DNA of 64,000 nt from JACVRW01 sp963716215. GTDB lineage: Bacteria > Actinomycetota > Thermoleophilia > Solirubrobacterales > Thermoleophilaceae. Shown piece after piece: positions 7,353 through 14,755 of this stretch. Location of the stretch: positions 3,844,001 through 3,908,000 of the forward strand of contig OY970298.1 of NCBI GenBank assembly GCA_963716215.1. Reading direction: 5' to 3'. Numbering within the stretch: position 1 is the first letter of the stretch; every line of letters starts with the position of its first letter. Made by a program: the position numbers and the translations under genes. The notes under the pieces are model-generated. The model did not search any database. It saw only the letters and a list, made by a program, of their open reading frames with translations, and was not told the origin of the DNA.

Positions 7353-8420
7353 TCAGCTGGCGGCGCAGACCTCGCAGGACGGGAGCCGCGGCACGGCCTC
7401 GCGCGTGACCTGCATCGTGCGCAGGTCGTAGATGTGCGCGGTGCCGAGCGTGGCCGGCGGGCACAGGCCGGTCACGTGGTGGAGCACCTCGAGGGCCACC
7501 TGCCCGCCAACGAAGGCGCACACCGGCCCGAGCGTCGGGGCCGGCGACGGGCGCCCGCGGCGCTGCTCCACGAGCTCGTCGTAGAGCGGGTGAGAGTCGC
7601 GGTAGGCGGACTCCTGGCAGGCATAGCAACCGGTCGTCGGCGGGCAGTAGAGCGGACCGACGCGGGCAACCGGCGGGGAGTGACTCATCGTGATGAACGG
7701 GAGCCCGGCCGCCACGCACGCAGCGTTCGTCCAGCGCTCGATGTCGTGGGCCGGCCAGTCGGCGGCGTTCACGACGAAGTCGGCGCCCTCGATCACCTCG
7801 CCGATCGCGGCCACGCTGTCCAGCCGGCGCGCCACGGGCGTGAGCGCGCACGCCGAGTTGAACGCCGCGAGCGCCTCCGCCGCGGCCTCGGTCTTGAGGC
7901 GCCCGATGTCGCGCTCGCGGTAGAGGATCTGGCGGTTGAAGTTGCTCTCCTCGACGCGGTCGCCGTCCACCAGCACCAGCTCGCCGACACCGCAGCACGC
8001 GAGCGCGAAGGCGGCCCAGCTGCCGAGCCCGCCGACCCCGAGCAGCGCCACGCGCGCCTCGCGGACGCGGCGGTGGTACTCCGAGGCCGGCGTCGGGGCG
8101 GAGGCGAGATCGCCGAAGTAGCGCAGCTGGCGGTCGTAGCGTTCGCGGTCGGCGACCGGGATCAGCTCCTCGTCGGCCGCGTCCTCGAGCAGCGCCGCCT
8201 CCGCCAGGTCACCTAGGGCCGCGCGCACGCGGCCGACACCGAACTCGCTCTCGAGCTGGCTCGCGGTGCGCGTGCCGTCCAGCGCATCGAGCAGCAGCCG
8301 CGCCGCCCGGTCGGGCCGCTCGATCACGAGATCCGAGTCGGCACCCGGACGCAGGATGTAGATGTCGCCGGCGGCGGACTCGACGGCGTCGACGGTGCGC
8401 TTGAGACGCGGCTTCAGCAA
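7353..8420 (-). CDS. ThiF/MoeB/E1-type adenylating enzyme with PqqD/RRE-like N-terminal region
   Basis: A 355-residue protein. Residues about 18-85 ('LRPGADSDLVIERPDRAARLL...') resemble the winged-helix peptide-recognition domains (PqqD/RRE) fused to enzymes of ribosomal peptide modification. From about 122 it is an E1/ThiF domain: nucleotide motif GVGGLG at 128-133, VDGDRVEESNFNRQ at 151-164 with the Arg and Asp that position ATP, Lys176, and a zinc site from CYAC (265-268) and CEVC (349-352). Enzymes of this type adenylate a C-terminal carboxylate (ThiS, MoaD, microcin C peptide). The TTG start at 8420 is preceded by AAAGGAGG. It follows the 20-codon peptide gene and a methyltransferase; no YcaO, ThiS or MoaD gene is adjacent, so a short-peptide substrate is likely. 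Confidence 0.88.
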   Translation of the reverse strand: MLKPRLKRTVDAVESAAGDIYILRPGADSDLVIERPDRAARLLLDALDGTRTASQLESEFGVGRVRAALGDLAEAALLEDAADEELIPVADRERYDRQLRYFGDLASAPTPASEYHRRVREARVALLGVGGLGSWAAFALACCGVGELVLVDGDRVEESNFNRQILYRERDIGRLKTEAAAEALAAFNSACALTPVARRLDSVAAIGEVIEGADFVVNAADWPAHDIERWTNAACVAAGLPFITMSHSPPVARVGPLYCPPTTGCYACQESAYRDSHPLYDELVEQRRGRPSPAPTLGPVCAFVGGQVALEVLHHVTGLCPPATLGTAHIYDLRTMQVTREAVPRLPSCEVCAAS

Positions 8421-8447
8421 CTCCTGGCCTCCTTTCGGTCGCTGGCG

Positions 8448-8474
8448 GGCCCGGCGCCGACCTGGCGCCGGGCC
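8448..8474 (-). terminator. Attenuator-like hairpin between peptide gene and ThiF gene
   Basis: A perfect eleven-pair stem (GGCCCGGCGCC with its complement) and five-base loop lies in the 67-base gap after the 20-codon peptide gene and before the ThiF ribosome-binding site. There is no U-run. Such hairpins between a precursor-peptide gene and its enzyme gene often allow more peptide than enzyme mRNA; that role here is inferred. Confidence 0.6.
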
Positions 8475-8487
8475 GTGCCGCGTAGCA

Positions 8488-8550
8488 CTACGAGATCTTC
8501 GTCACCGACAGCGCCGGCAGGACCGGCTTGTCGGTCTTCTTGATCTTCAC
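8488..8550 (-). CDS. Putative 20-residue precursor peptide
   Basis: A short gene starting GTG at 8550 that overlaps the methyltransferase stop (GTGA), with AAAGGGGG about eight bases upstream as ribosome-binding site. The encoded peptide reads (M)KIKKTDKPVLPALSVTKIS: a Lys-rich start, two prolines, three Ser/Thr in the last seven residues and no Cys. Its position between a methyltransferase and an E1-type enzyme with a peptide-recognition-like domain, plus the hairpin after it, fits a ribosomally made, post-translationally modified peptide. Unlike microcin C precursors, it does not end in Asn. Translation could alternatively be only a coupling leader for ThiF; coding status rests on context. 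Confidence 0.6.
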   Translation of the reverse strand: MKIKKTDKPVLPALSVTKIS

Positions 8551-9350
8551 TCTGCAACACCCCCTTTCGCGAGTCGCGCGACGTACAGGACCTTGAGCTG
8601 GCGAAGCTCGTCCGCCTTCGGCACGAGCGAGCCATCGGCGCGGACGCCGTAGACGCCGATGCACCGGAGCCCCGCTCTGCCGAGCAGATCGACGACGAGC
8701 GGGCGGGGGAAGTGGCGCTGGGCGTGGACGGTGGTGATCCGTTCGTAGAGCCCGGACTCCTGTGGCGCGAACACCTCGATCCGAGCCTGCGCACGACAGC
8801 CCGGCTGGGCGTCTCGGTCGGAGCCGCCTCGCCAAGCGAAGAACGTGCCCTCGTGCGTCGACACCCGGTCGACGGCGAAGGTGGTGCGGTAGGCGAGCAG
8901 TGTGTTGAGGTCGAACATCGCGATTCCGTCGCGATGCAGGTTCGCCGCGATCGACCCGAGTGCCGAGGCCAGGTCCGGTTCCTCGCTCAGATAGTTGAAC
9001 GAATCGTCAAAGCAGGTGACGAGGTGGAAGCGGTCGAGGGACGCGAGACCGCGTACGTCTGCGTGGACCAGGGTCGCGTCGGGGGCCTTCCGGGCGGCCT
9101 TGGCGAGCATCGCCGCCGAGATGTCGCAGCCCGTTACGCGAAAGTCGGACCGGAGAAACGGGACGAAGCTCTTACCGGTGCCGCACGCGAGATCGAGCAG
9201 CGTGCGGCCACTGAGTCCGAGCCTGTCCGCGAGCGCGAGCACGTGCTTCGTCCACGCGTCGTAGTCCGACGCCGCGGTGAACGCGTCGTAGTAGGGAGCG
9301 AACGCGTCGTAGGAGCCTTCGACGCCCGGAGTGTTTCTCACAGCGAACAC
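8547..9350 (-). CDS. Class I SAM-dependent methyltransferase
   Basis: A 267-residue methyltransferase with motif I LLDLACGTGKS at about 51-61, 'VTGCDISAAML' (acidic residue that binds SAM ribose) about 20 residues later, and 'FHLVTCFDDSFNYL' as motif IV region. The N-terminal 'YDAFAPYYDAFTAASDYDAW' is typical of small-molecule or peptide methyltransferases. The start is GTG 9350, or GTG 9341 three codons further in. Its last codon overlaps the 20-codon peptide gene, so it probably acts on that peptide or on its adenylated/modified form; this is inference. It is divergent from an ArsR-like regulator across only 44 bases. Confidence 0.88.
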   Translation of the reverse strand: MFAVRNTPGVEGSYDAFAPYYDAFTAASDYDAWTKHVLALADRLGLSGRTLLDLACGTGKSFVPFLRSDFRVTGCDISAAMLAKAARKAPDATLVHADVRGLASLDRFHLVTCFDDSFNYLSEEPDLASALGSIAANLHRDGIAMFDLNTLLAYRTTFAVDRVSTHEGTFFAWRGGSDRDAQPGCRAQARIEVFAPQESGLYERITTVHAQRHFPRPLVVDLLGRAGLRCIGVYGVRADGSLVPKADELRQLKVLYVARLAKGGVAE

Positions 9351-9394
9351 ACGCGGCGAGCCGCGACGCCCGATCCACTAAGGTCGCCCCAGGC

Positions 9395-9982
9395 ATGGCC
9401 AAGAGACAGGCTGGTCTCGTGGATGAGCGGCTCGCCAAGGCGCTGTCCCATCCGATGCGAGCACACATTCTCGGCATCCTCAACGAGCGGGTGGCGAGCC
9501 CCAACGAGCTTTCGGAGCTGCTGGATGAGCGGCTGCCGAACGTGAGCTACCACGTGCGGGCGCTGCACGACCTCGACTGCGTGGAGCTCGTCCGTACGGC
9601 ACAGCGGCGCGGCGCGATCGAGCACTACTACCGCGCCGTGAAACGCCCGTTCTTCAGTGACAAAGACTGGAAGCGACTCCCCCGATCCGCCCGCCAGGCC
9701 ATGTCGGACGTGGCCCTCCAGATGGTGTGGGAGGACGTGACCGCGGCAATCGAGCAGGACACCTTCGAGGCCCGGCCCGATCGGTACCTCACCCGTAGCC
9801 CGCTCGTGCTCGACGAGCAGGGCTGGGCGGAGCTGAACAAGCTGCTCGGCCGCCTCCTGAAGGAGGCGGAGCGCATCGACAAGCAGAGCGCGAAGCGGCT
9901 GGCCGGCTCGTCCGACGACAGCATCGAGACCCGGCTCGTGCTGATGCATTTCGAGGCTGGCGAGACCGAGGAGGGTTCCTAG
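9395..9982 (+). CDS. ArsR-type winged-helix transcriptional regulator
   Basis: A 195-residue regulator. The N-terminal 'ALSHPMRAHILGILNER' with 'SPNELSELLDERLPNVSYHVRALHDLDCVELV' (about 14-70) is a typical ArsR/HTH_20 winged helix; the C-terminal 110 residues are helical and may bind a ligand or dimerise. No ArsR metal-site Cys pair is visible. It is divergent from the methyltransferase-peptide-ThiF unit and is the natural candidate for its local regulator. TAAGGT at 9379-9384, ten bases before the ATG, may be its -10 element. Confidence 0.85.
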   Translation: MAKRQAGLVDERLAKALSHPMRAHILGILNERVASPNELSELLDERLPNVSYHVRALHDLDCVELVRTAQRRGAIEHYYRAVKRPFFSDKDWKRLPRSARQAMSDVALQMVWEDVTAAIEQDTFEARPDRYLTRSPLVLDEQGWAELNKLLGRLLKEAERIDKQSAKRLAGSSDDSIETRLVLMHFEAGETEEGS

Positions 9983-10130
9983 CTCAGGGGTCCGCGCCGC
10001 GATTGCTAAAGATTCCCTATGCAAACGCGTCGTGGGGTGATACAACTCGAGAATCTCGCTCAGCAAGCGACTTGTCGCGGAGCGGGAGCCACTCGCAAGG
10101 GTCGTACTCACCTGAGACAGGAGGTCCACG

Positions 10131-10778
10131 ATGGGTTCGGGCCAGCGGCGTGTGCGCGTGCTCGCGGCGGACGGCCATCCGCTCTACCGCGAGGCCCTGA
10201 TCCGCGCGATCCGGGAGCGACCGGAGCTCGAGCTCGTGGGTCAGGCCCGCGACGGGCGCGAGGCCCTCGACGCGATCGGGAGTGAGCGACCGGACGTCGC
10301 CGTGCTCGACCGGACGCTCACCGGGTTGAGCGGCGAGCAGATCCTCAACGCAGTCGGTCGCGACGGCCTGCGCACGCGCGTCGTGATGATCGCCGCCGAG
10401 CCGGACCCGGGGCTGGTGTACAGCGCGATCGCGAACGGCGCAGCCGGCTATCTCACCAAGGAGGCCGACGCCCGCGAGCTGTGCGACGCGATCGCGGCGG
10501 TCGCCCGCGGGAACACGGTCCTCTCGCCACAACTCCAGGCCGGCGTTGCCGGGGAGATCCGCCTGAGGGCAGTCGACGAGCGGCCGTTCCTGAGCGACCG
10601 CGAACGCGAGATCCTCAGGCTGGTGGCGGAGGGGTTGAGCGCTCCGCAGATCGGGCGCACCCTGCACCTGAGCACAGCCACGATCAAGAGCCATCTGCAG
10701 CACGTCTACGAGAAGCTGGGTGTGGGAGAGCGGGCGGCGGCGGTCGCGCAGGCCATGCGGCGCGGCTTGCTGGAGTGA
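10131..10778 (+). CDS. LuxR/NarL-family response regulator
   Basis: A 215-residue two-component response regulator. The receiver domain (about 7-125) carries the acidic Asp14, the predicted phospho-acceptor Asp60 in VAVLD, and the conserved Lys in GYLTKEAD; the conserved Thr/Ser position reads Ala in 'VVMIAAEPD'. The LuxR-type HTH is at about 149-205 ('LSDREREILRLVAEGLSAPQIG...IKSHLQHVYEKLGVGER'). ACAGGAGGT immediately upstream is a strong ribosome-binding site. No partner histidine kinase is adjacent, so its signal is unknown. Confidence 0.93.
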   Translation: MGSGQRRVRVLAADGHPLYREALIRAIRERPELELVGQARDGREALDAIGSERPDVAVLDRTLTGLSGEQILNAVGRDGLRTRVVMIAAEPDPGLVYSAIANGAAGYLTKEADARELCDAIAAVARGNTVLSPQLQAGVAGEIRLRAVDERPFLSDREREILRLVAEGLSAPQIGRTLHLSTATIKSHLQHVYEKLGVGERAAAVAQAMRRGLLE

Positions 10779-10786
10779 GCTCCCCC

Positions 10787-11542
10787 TCACGAGGCCAGCT
10801 CGCCGCCGTCGATGCGCAGCACCTCGCCGTTGATGAAGGCCGCGGCGTCGGAGGCCAGGAACGCGAACAGCCCGGCCACCTCGTCGGGCGTTCCAAGCCG
10901 CCCGGCCGGGACGCGCCGGTCGAGGTGCTCCCGCAGGAGGCTCGCGGCGGTACGGCCGGAGCGGCTGCCGACGGTGTCGAGGTCCCGGGCGTTCATGGCA
11001 GTGTCGATCTGCCCGGGGGCCACGGCGTTCGCGGTTATCCCAAGCGGGGCCAGCTCGATCGCGAGCGTCTTGATCAGCGCGATCACCCCGGCCTTGCTGG
11101 CGCAGTAGGCGGCGCTGCCCGGCTCACCGTGCAGGCCGGCGATCGACGCCGTGGCCAACAACCGGCCGCCGCGTCCCGTCGAGGCCATCGCCGCGGCCGC
11201 GGCCTGCAGGGTGATCATCACGCCGAGCAGGTTCACCCGCAGCACCAGCTCCCAGCGGTCCGGCGGCTCGGAGAGGAAGTCCTCCATCAGCGACACCCCG
11301 GCGTTCGCGACGCAGATGTCGAGGCCCTCAGCTCCCGCGGCCAGGCGAACCGCTTCGGCGACCTGCGCGGGATCCGTAACGTCGCCGACCACGCCCTGGG
11401 AGGCGGGCGCCTCCACGGCATCGAGCACCACGACGTTCGCGCCGTCCGCTGCGAAGCGACCGGCGATCGCCGCGCCGATTCCGGCGGCGCCGCCGGTGAC
11501 GAGGGCGCGCCGCCCGCTAGGGGCAGCGTCGTGGTGGGCGAG
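10787..11542 (-). CDS. SDR-family oxidoreductase, start codon not resolvable
   Basis: Short-chain dehydrogenase with TGGAAGIG near the N-terminus, 'CVANAGVS', catalytic Ser in 'LATASIAG', YCASK (Tyr and Lys) and terminal 'RIDGGELAS'. About 250 residues are conserved. The oddity is the start: reading upstream from 'GRRALVTGG' there is no ATG, GTG or TTG in frame until well inside the divergent SnoaL gene, so the 5' limit given is only where family similarity stops. Either the true start is in another frame and an indel was introduced, or an unusual codon is used. It is convergent with the response-regulator gene. Confidence 0.8.
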   Translation of the reverse strand, partial: LAHHDAAPSGRRALVTGGAAGIGAAIAGRFAADGANVVVLDAVEAPASQGVVGDVTDPAQVAEAVRLAAGAEGLDICVANAGVSLMEDFLSEPPDRWELVLRVNLLGVMITLQAAAAAMASTGRGGRLLATASIAGLHGEPGSAAYCASKAGVIALIKTLAIELAPLGITANAVAPGQIDTAMNARDLDTVGSRSGRTAASLLREHLDRRVPAGRLGTPDEVAGLFAFLASDAAAFINGEVLRIDGGELAS

Positions 11543-11635
11543 GTGGGCACGCGGCCAAGATCCCGGACACGGCGGTGTGCGCTCAAGACGCGATTCTGTC
11601 CCGCGGTCGGGCGGGGCGCATGGGATACTCGCCGC

Positions 11636-12124
11636 GTGTCCGAGCAAGCGGAGGCCAACAAGCGGCTGATCGAGCGCTTCTACGACGCCTTCAACCGCCA
11701 CGACGGCGACGCGATGGCGGCCTGCTACGCGCCCGGGGCGCGTTTCTCGGACCCCGTGTTCCAGGAGCTGAGCGGCGAGGAGCCGGGCGGGATGTGGCGG
11801 ATGCTCACCAGCCGCGCTGAGGACCTGAGCATCGAGCTGGTCGAGCACGAGGCCGACGACACCACCGGATCCGCGCACTGGCTGGCCGACTACACGTTCA
11901 CGCAGACCGGCCGCAAGGTGCACAACGACGTGCGAGCGCGCTTCCGGTTCGCCGACGGCCTGATCGCCGAGCACGACGACTCGTTCGGCTTCCACGCTTG
12001 GGCGCGCCAGGCGCTCGGCCCTTCGGGACTGCTGCTGGGCTGGTCGCCGATCGTCCAGGGGCCCGTGCGCAAGCGGGCGCGCGCCGGCTTGGACGAGTTC
12101 CTCGGCCGCACTCCCTCCGCCTGA
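11636..12124 (+). CDS. SnoaL-like/NTF2-fold protein
   Basis: A 162-residue protein of the nuclear-transport-factor-2/SnoaL fold: 'LIERFYDAFNRHDGDAMAACYAPGARFSDPVF' and 'RARFRFADGLIAEHDDSFGFHAWARQ' are the two hallmark regions. Family members are small cyclases, isomerases or ligand-binding proteins; the function cannot be assigned. The start is GTG at 11636, chosen because GATACT (11624-11629) ends six bases before it and would give a leaderless transcript starting on the GTG. Convergent with the PKD gene. Confidence 0.85.
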   Translation: MSEQAEANKRLIERFYDAFNRHDGDAMAACYAPGARFSDPVFQELSGEEPGGMWRMLTSRAEDLSIELVEHEADDTTGSAHWLADYTFTQTGRKVHNDVRARFRFADGLIAEHDDSFGFHAWARQALGPSGLLLGWSPIVQGPVRKRARAGLDEFLGRTPSA

Positions 12125-12131
12125 GTCGCTC

Positions 12132-13067
12132 TCAGCCGGACGGGCAGCGGACCGGCTTGTTCGGCCGGCCGGGGACGATGCAGCGGTCGAGTCGAGCGGG
12201 GCGCTTGCCCGCACGGACGCGCAGGCGGGTGATCTTGCCCATCGTCTCGAACCTCGTCACCCGGATCTCGATCACGTTGCCTTCGACGTAGCTGCCGCTC
12301 AGCGCGCGCAGGACCACGCGCTTGCCCTTGGACGTGAAGCGCTTGTGCTTGTAGGGGCACGCCCCGCCCTTGCAGCGCACGCCAACGTGCGCGCCCTTGG
12401 GCGCCAGCACCGAGATCAGGCTCAGCTGCGAGCCCCTCGCCGTCGGCACGCCCACGACCCGCACCAGCGGCGCCGGGTTCAGCGCGCCGAGGGGTCGGGG
12501 CGACACGATGATCGACGCCCGGCCGATGACCTGCGCCCCGTCGCGATCGGTCACGCGCAGCGCGACGGGATGGGTGCCGGCGCGGCCGAACACGTGCAGC
12601 GCCGTCTCGCCGGTGGCGTCATCGAAGGCGCCGTCGCCGTCGAGGTCCCACTCCTGCTTGACGATCGGCCCATCGGGATCAGCGGCCGTCGAGGAGAAGA
12701 CGAGCTGCTCGCGGACGACGGGCGCGCCGGGCACGGCTGTGAAGGTGGCGGTGGGCGGGCGGTTGCGGACCATGATGGTCTGCTTCTGGGTCGAGCCGAG
12801 TCCGTTGAGACAGATCGTCACCGCGTAGCTGCCCGAAGCGGGAAACGCTCGAAAGACTGGGCTCCCCATGCCGTCGTCGCAAGCGTCATCGCCATCGAGA
12901 TCCCACGTGACCGTTCCGGGCCCGCTCGTGGAGCTGAACGTAATCGCCTGTCCGCTCAAGGGCGCGGTCGGTGTGTACGTGAAGGAGGCGCCCTGTGCGT
13001 AGGCCGTTCCGGCCAGCACAAGCATGAGCGCCCCGAAGAGCCAGATGCATCCTGCAAACTTGGCCAT
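12132..13067 (-). CDS. Secreted PKD-domain protein
   Basis: A 311-residue exported protein with a signal peptide (hydrophobic core about 6-24, cleavage near AYAQG). Two PKD/Ig-like repeats follow ('TWDLDGDDACDD' and 'EWDLDGDGAFDD', each with an Asp-rich Ca-binding-like loop). The C-terminal 100 residues are basic with a possible Cys pair ('RCKGGACPYK') and end in 'LDRC...VRC'. It probably works at the cell surface in adhesion or polymer binding. The start at 13067 was preferred to 13088, which overlaps the choline dehydrogenase gene and places extra polar residues before the signal. Confidence 0.8.
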   Translation of the reverse strand: MAKFAGCIWLFGALMLVLAGTAYAQGASFTYTPTAPLSGQAITFSSTSGPGTVTWDLDGDDACDDGMGSPVFRAFPASGSYAVTICLNGLGSTQKQTIMVRNRPPTATFTAVPGAPVVREQLVFSSTAADPDGPIVKQEWDLDGDGAFDDATGETALHVFGRAGTHPVALRVTDRDGAQVIGRASIIVSPRPLGALNPAPLVRVVGVPTARGSQLSLISVLAPKGAHVGVRCKGGACPYKHKRFTSKGKRVVLRALSGSYVEGNVIEIRVTRFETMGKITRLRVRAGKRPARLDRCIVPGRPNKPVRCPSG

Positions 13068-13074
13068 TTGCGGC

Positions 13075-14739
13075 TCAGATTGTGCCACTCACCGCGCCAT
13101 GCCGGTAGAAGTCCACCGGCTCGGCCGGCAGGGGGGTGTTGCCCAGGACCAGGTCGGCGGCCTTCTCGGCGGTCATCATCACCGGCGCGTAGATGTTCCC
13201 GTTGGTCACGTAGGGGAACACCGAGGCGTCCACGACGCGCAGGCCTTCGAGCCCGCGGACCTTCATCGTGAGCGGGTCGGTGACGGCCAGCTCGTCCGTC
13301 CCCATGCGGCATGTGCACGACGGATGCAGTGCCGTCTCGGCGTCCTTGGCGACCCAGTCGAGGATCTGCTCGTCCGTCTCGACCGCCGCTCCCGGCGACA
13401 GCTCACCGCCGTCCAGATCGGCCCACGCCGGCTGCGCCAGGATCTTGCGCGTCACCCGGATCGCCTCGATCCACTCGCGCCGGTCGTTCTCGGTCGACAG
13501 GTAGTTGAAGCGCAGCGCCGGCTTCACGCGCGGATCCGCCGACACGGCCTTCACGCTGCCGCGCACGTCGGAATACATCGGCCCGACGTGCACCTGGTAG
13601 CCGTGGCCGCCCCCGCCCGGCGGCAACGTCCCGTCGTAGCGCACCGCGATCGGCAGGAAGTGGTACATCAGGTTCGGGTAGGCCACCTCGTCGTTGCTGC
13701 GCACGAACCCGCCGGCCTCGAAGTGGTTGGTGGCCCCCGGCCCGCTCTTGCGCAGCAGCCACTGCAACCCCACGGCCGGTCGCCGACGCATCGCGAAGTA
13801 GGGCGCCATCGACACCGGCTGCGTGCACGAGTGCTGAACGTAGACCTCGAGATGGTCCTGCAGGTTCTCCCCGACGCCCGGCAGGTCGTGCACGGCGTCG
13901 ATCCTCAGCGAGCTCAGCTCGCCCGCCGCCCCCACCCCGGAGACCTGGAGCAGCTGCGGTGAGTTGATCGCCCCGCCGCACAGCAGCACCTCGCCGGCGG
14001 TCACGCGACGGCCGCGGCGCCCGTACTCCACCCCGACCGCGCGCTCGCCCTCGAACAGGATCCGCCGCACGAACGCGAACGTCTCCACGCGCAGGTTGGG
14101 TCGCTTCATCACCGGGTGCAGGTACGCCCGCGCCGCCGACAGGCGCCGCCCGTCGTGCACGTTGCGGTCGAAGGCCGCGAAGCCCTCCTGGCGGTACCCG
14201 TTGACGTCGTCGGTCAGCGGGTAGCCCGCCTCCTGCACCGCGGTGAAGAACGCGTCGAACAGCGGTCCCTGCGCCGGCCCCCGCTCGAGCACGAGCGGCC
14301 CGTCGTGCCCGCGGAACGGGTCGTCGGCGGCCGCCGCGAGGCAGTTCTCCATGCGCTTGAAGTACGGCAGGCAGTGCGCGTGGTCCCAGGTCTCCATCCC
14401 CGCGCCCGTGGCCCAGCGCTCGAAGTCGAGCGGGTTGCCGCGCTGGAAGATCATCCCGTTGACGCTGCTCGACCCGCCCAGCACCTTCCCGCGCGCGTGG
14501 TACACGCGCCGCCCGCCCATATGGGGCTCGGGCTCGGACTCGTACCGCCAGTCGTAGAAGCGGCTGCCGATCGGGAACGCGAGGGCCGCCGGCATGTGGA
14601 TGAACACGTCCCACCACCAGTCGGGCCGGCCCGCCTCGAGCACGAGCACCTTCGTGCCCGGATCCTCGGACAGCCGGTTGGCGAGCACGCTGCCCGCCGA
14701 CCCGCCGCCGACGATTACGAAGTCGTAGTGCTCGGGCAC
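13075..14739 (-). CDS. betA: GMC oxidoreductase, choline dehydrogenase-like (BetA)
   Basis: FAD-dependent alcohol dehydrogenase of the glucose-methanol-choline family, 554 residues, the usual BetA length. The dinucleotide motif GGGSAG is at 11-16, the second GMC signature 'GGAINSPQLLQVSGVG' is in the middle, and the catalytic pair is in 'HPSCTCRMG' (His about 472) and 'VTNGNIYAPVMMTAEKAADLV' (about 512-532). BetA oxidises choline to betaine aldehyde at the membrane. It follows the DmdA-like gene by 16 bases and is therefore probably under the same TGATATATCA-controlled promoter. The betaine context supports choline; other GMC substrates cannot be excluded. Confidence 0.85.
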   Translation of the reverse strand: MPEHYDFVIVGGGSAGSVLANRLSEDPGTKVLVLEAGRPDWWWDVFIHMPAALAFPIGSRFYDWRYESEPEPHMGGRRVYHARGKVLGGSSSVNGMIFQRGNPLDFERWATGAGMETWDHAHCLPYFKRMENCLAAAADDPFRGHDGPLVLERGPAQGPLFDAFFTAVQEAGYPLTDDVNGYRQEGFAAFDRNVHDGRRLSAARAYLHPVMKRPNLRVETFAFVRRILFEGERAVGVEYGRRGRRVTAGEVLLCGGAINSPQLLQVSGVGAAGELSSLRIDAVHDLPGVGENLQDHLEVYVQHSCTQPVSMAPYFAMRRRPAVGLQWLLRKSGPGATNHFEAGGFVRSNDEVAYPNLMYHFLPIAVRYDGTLPPGGGGHGYQVHVGPMYSDVRGSVKAVSADPRVKPALRFNYLSTENDRREWIEAIRVTRKILAQPAWADLDGGELSPGAAVETDEQILDWVAKDAETALHPSCTCRMGTDELAVTDPLTMKVRGLEGLRVVDASVFPYVTNGNIYAPVMMTAEKAADLVLGNTPLPAEPVDFYRHGAVSGTI

Positions 14740-14755
14740 GCCAGCGGCTGGGAGC

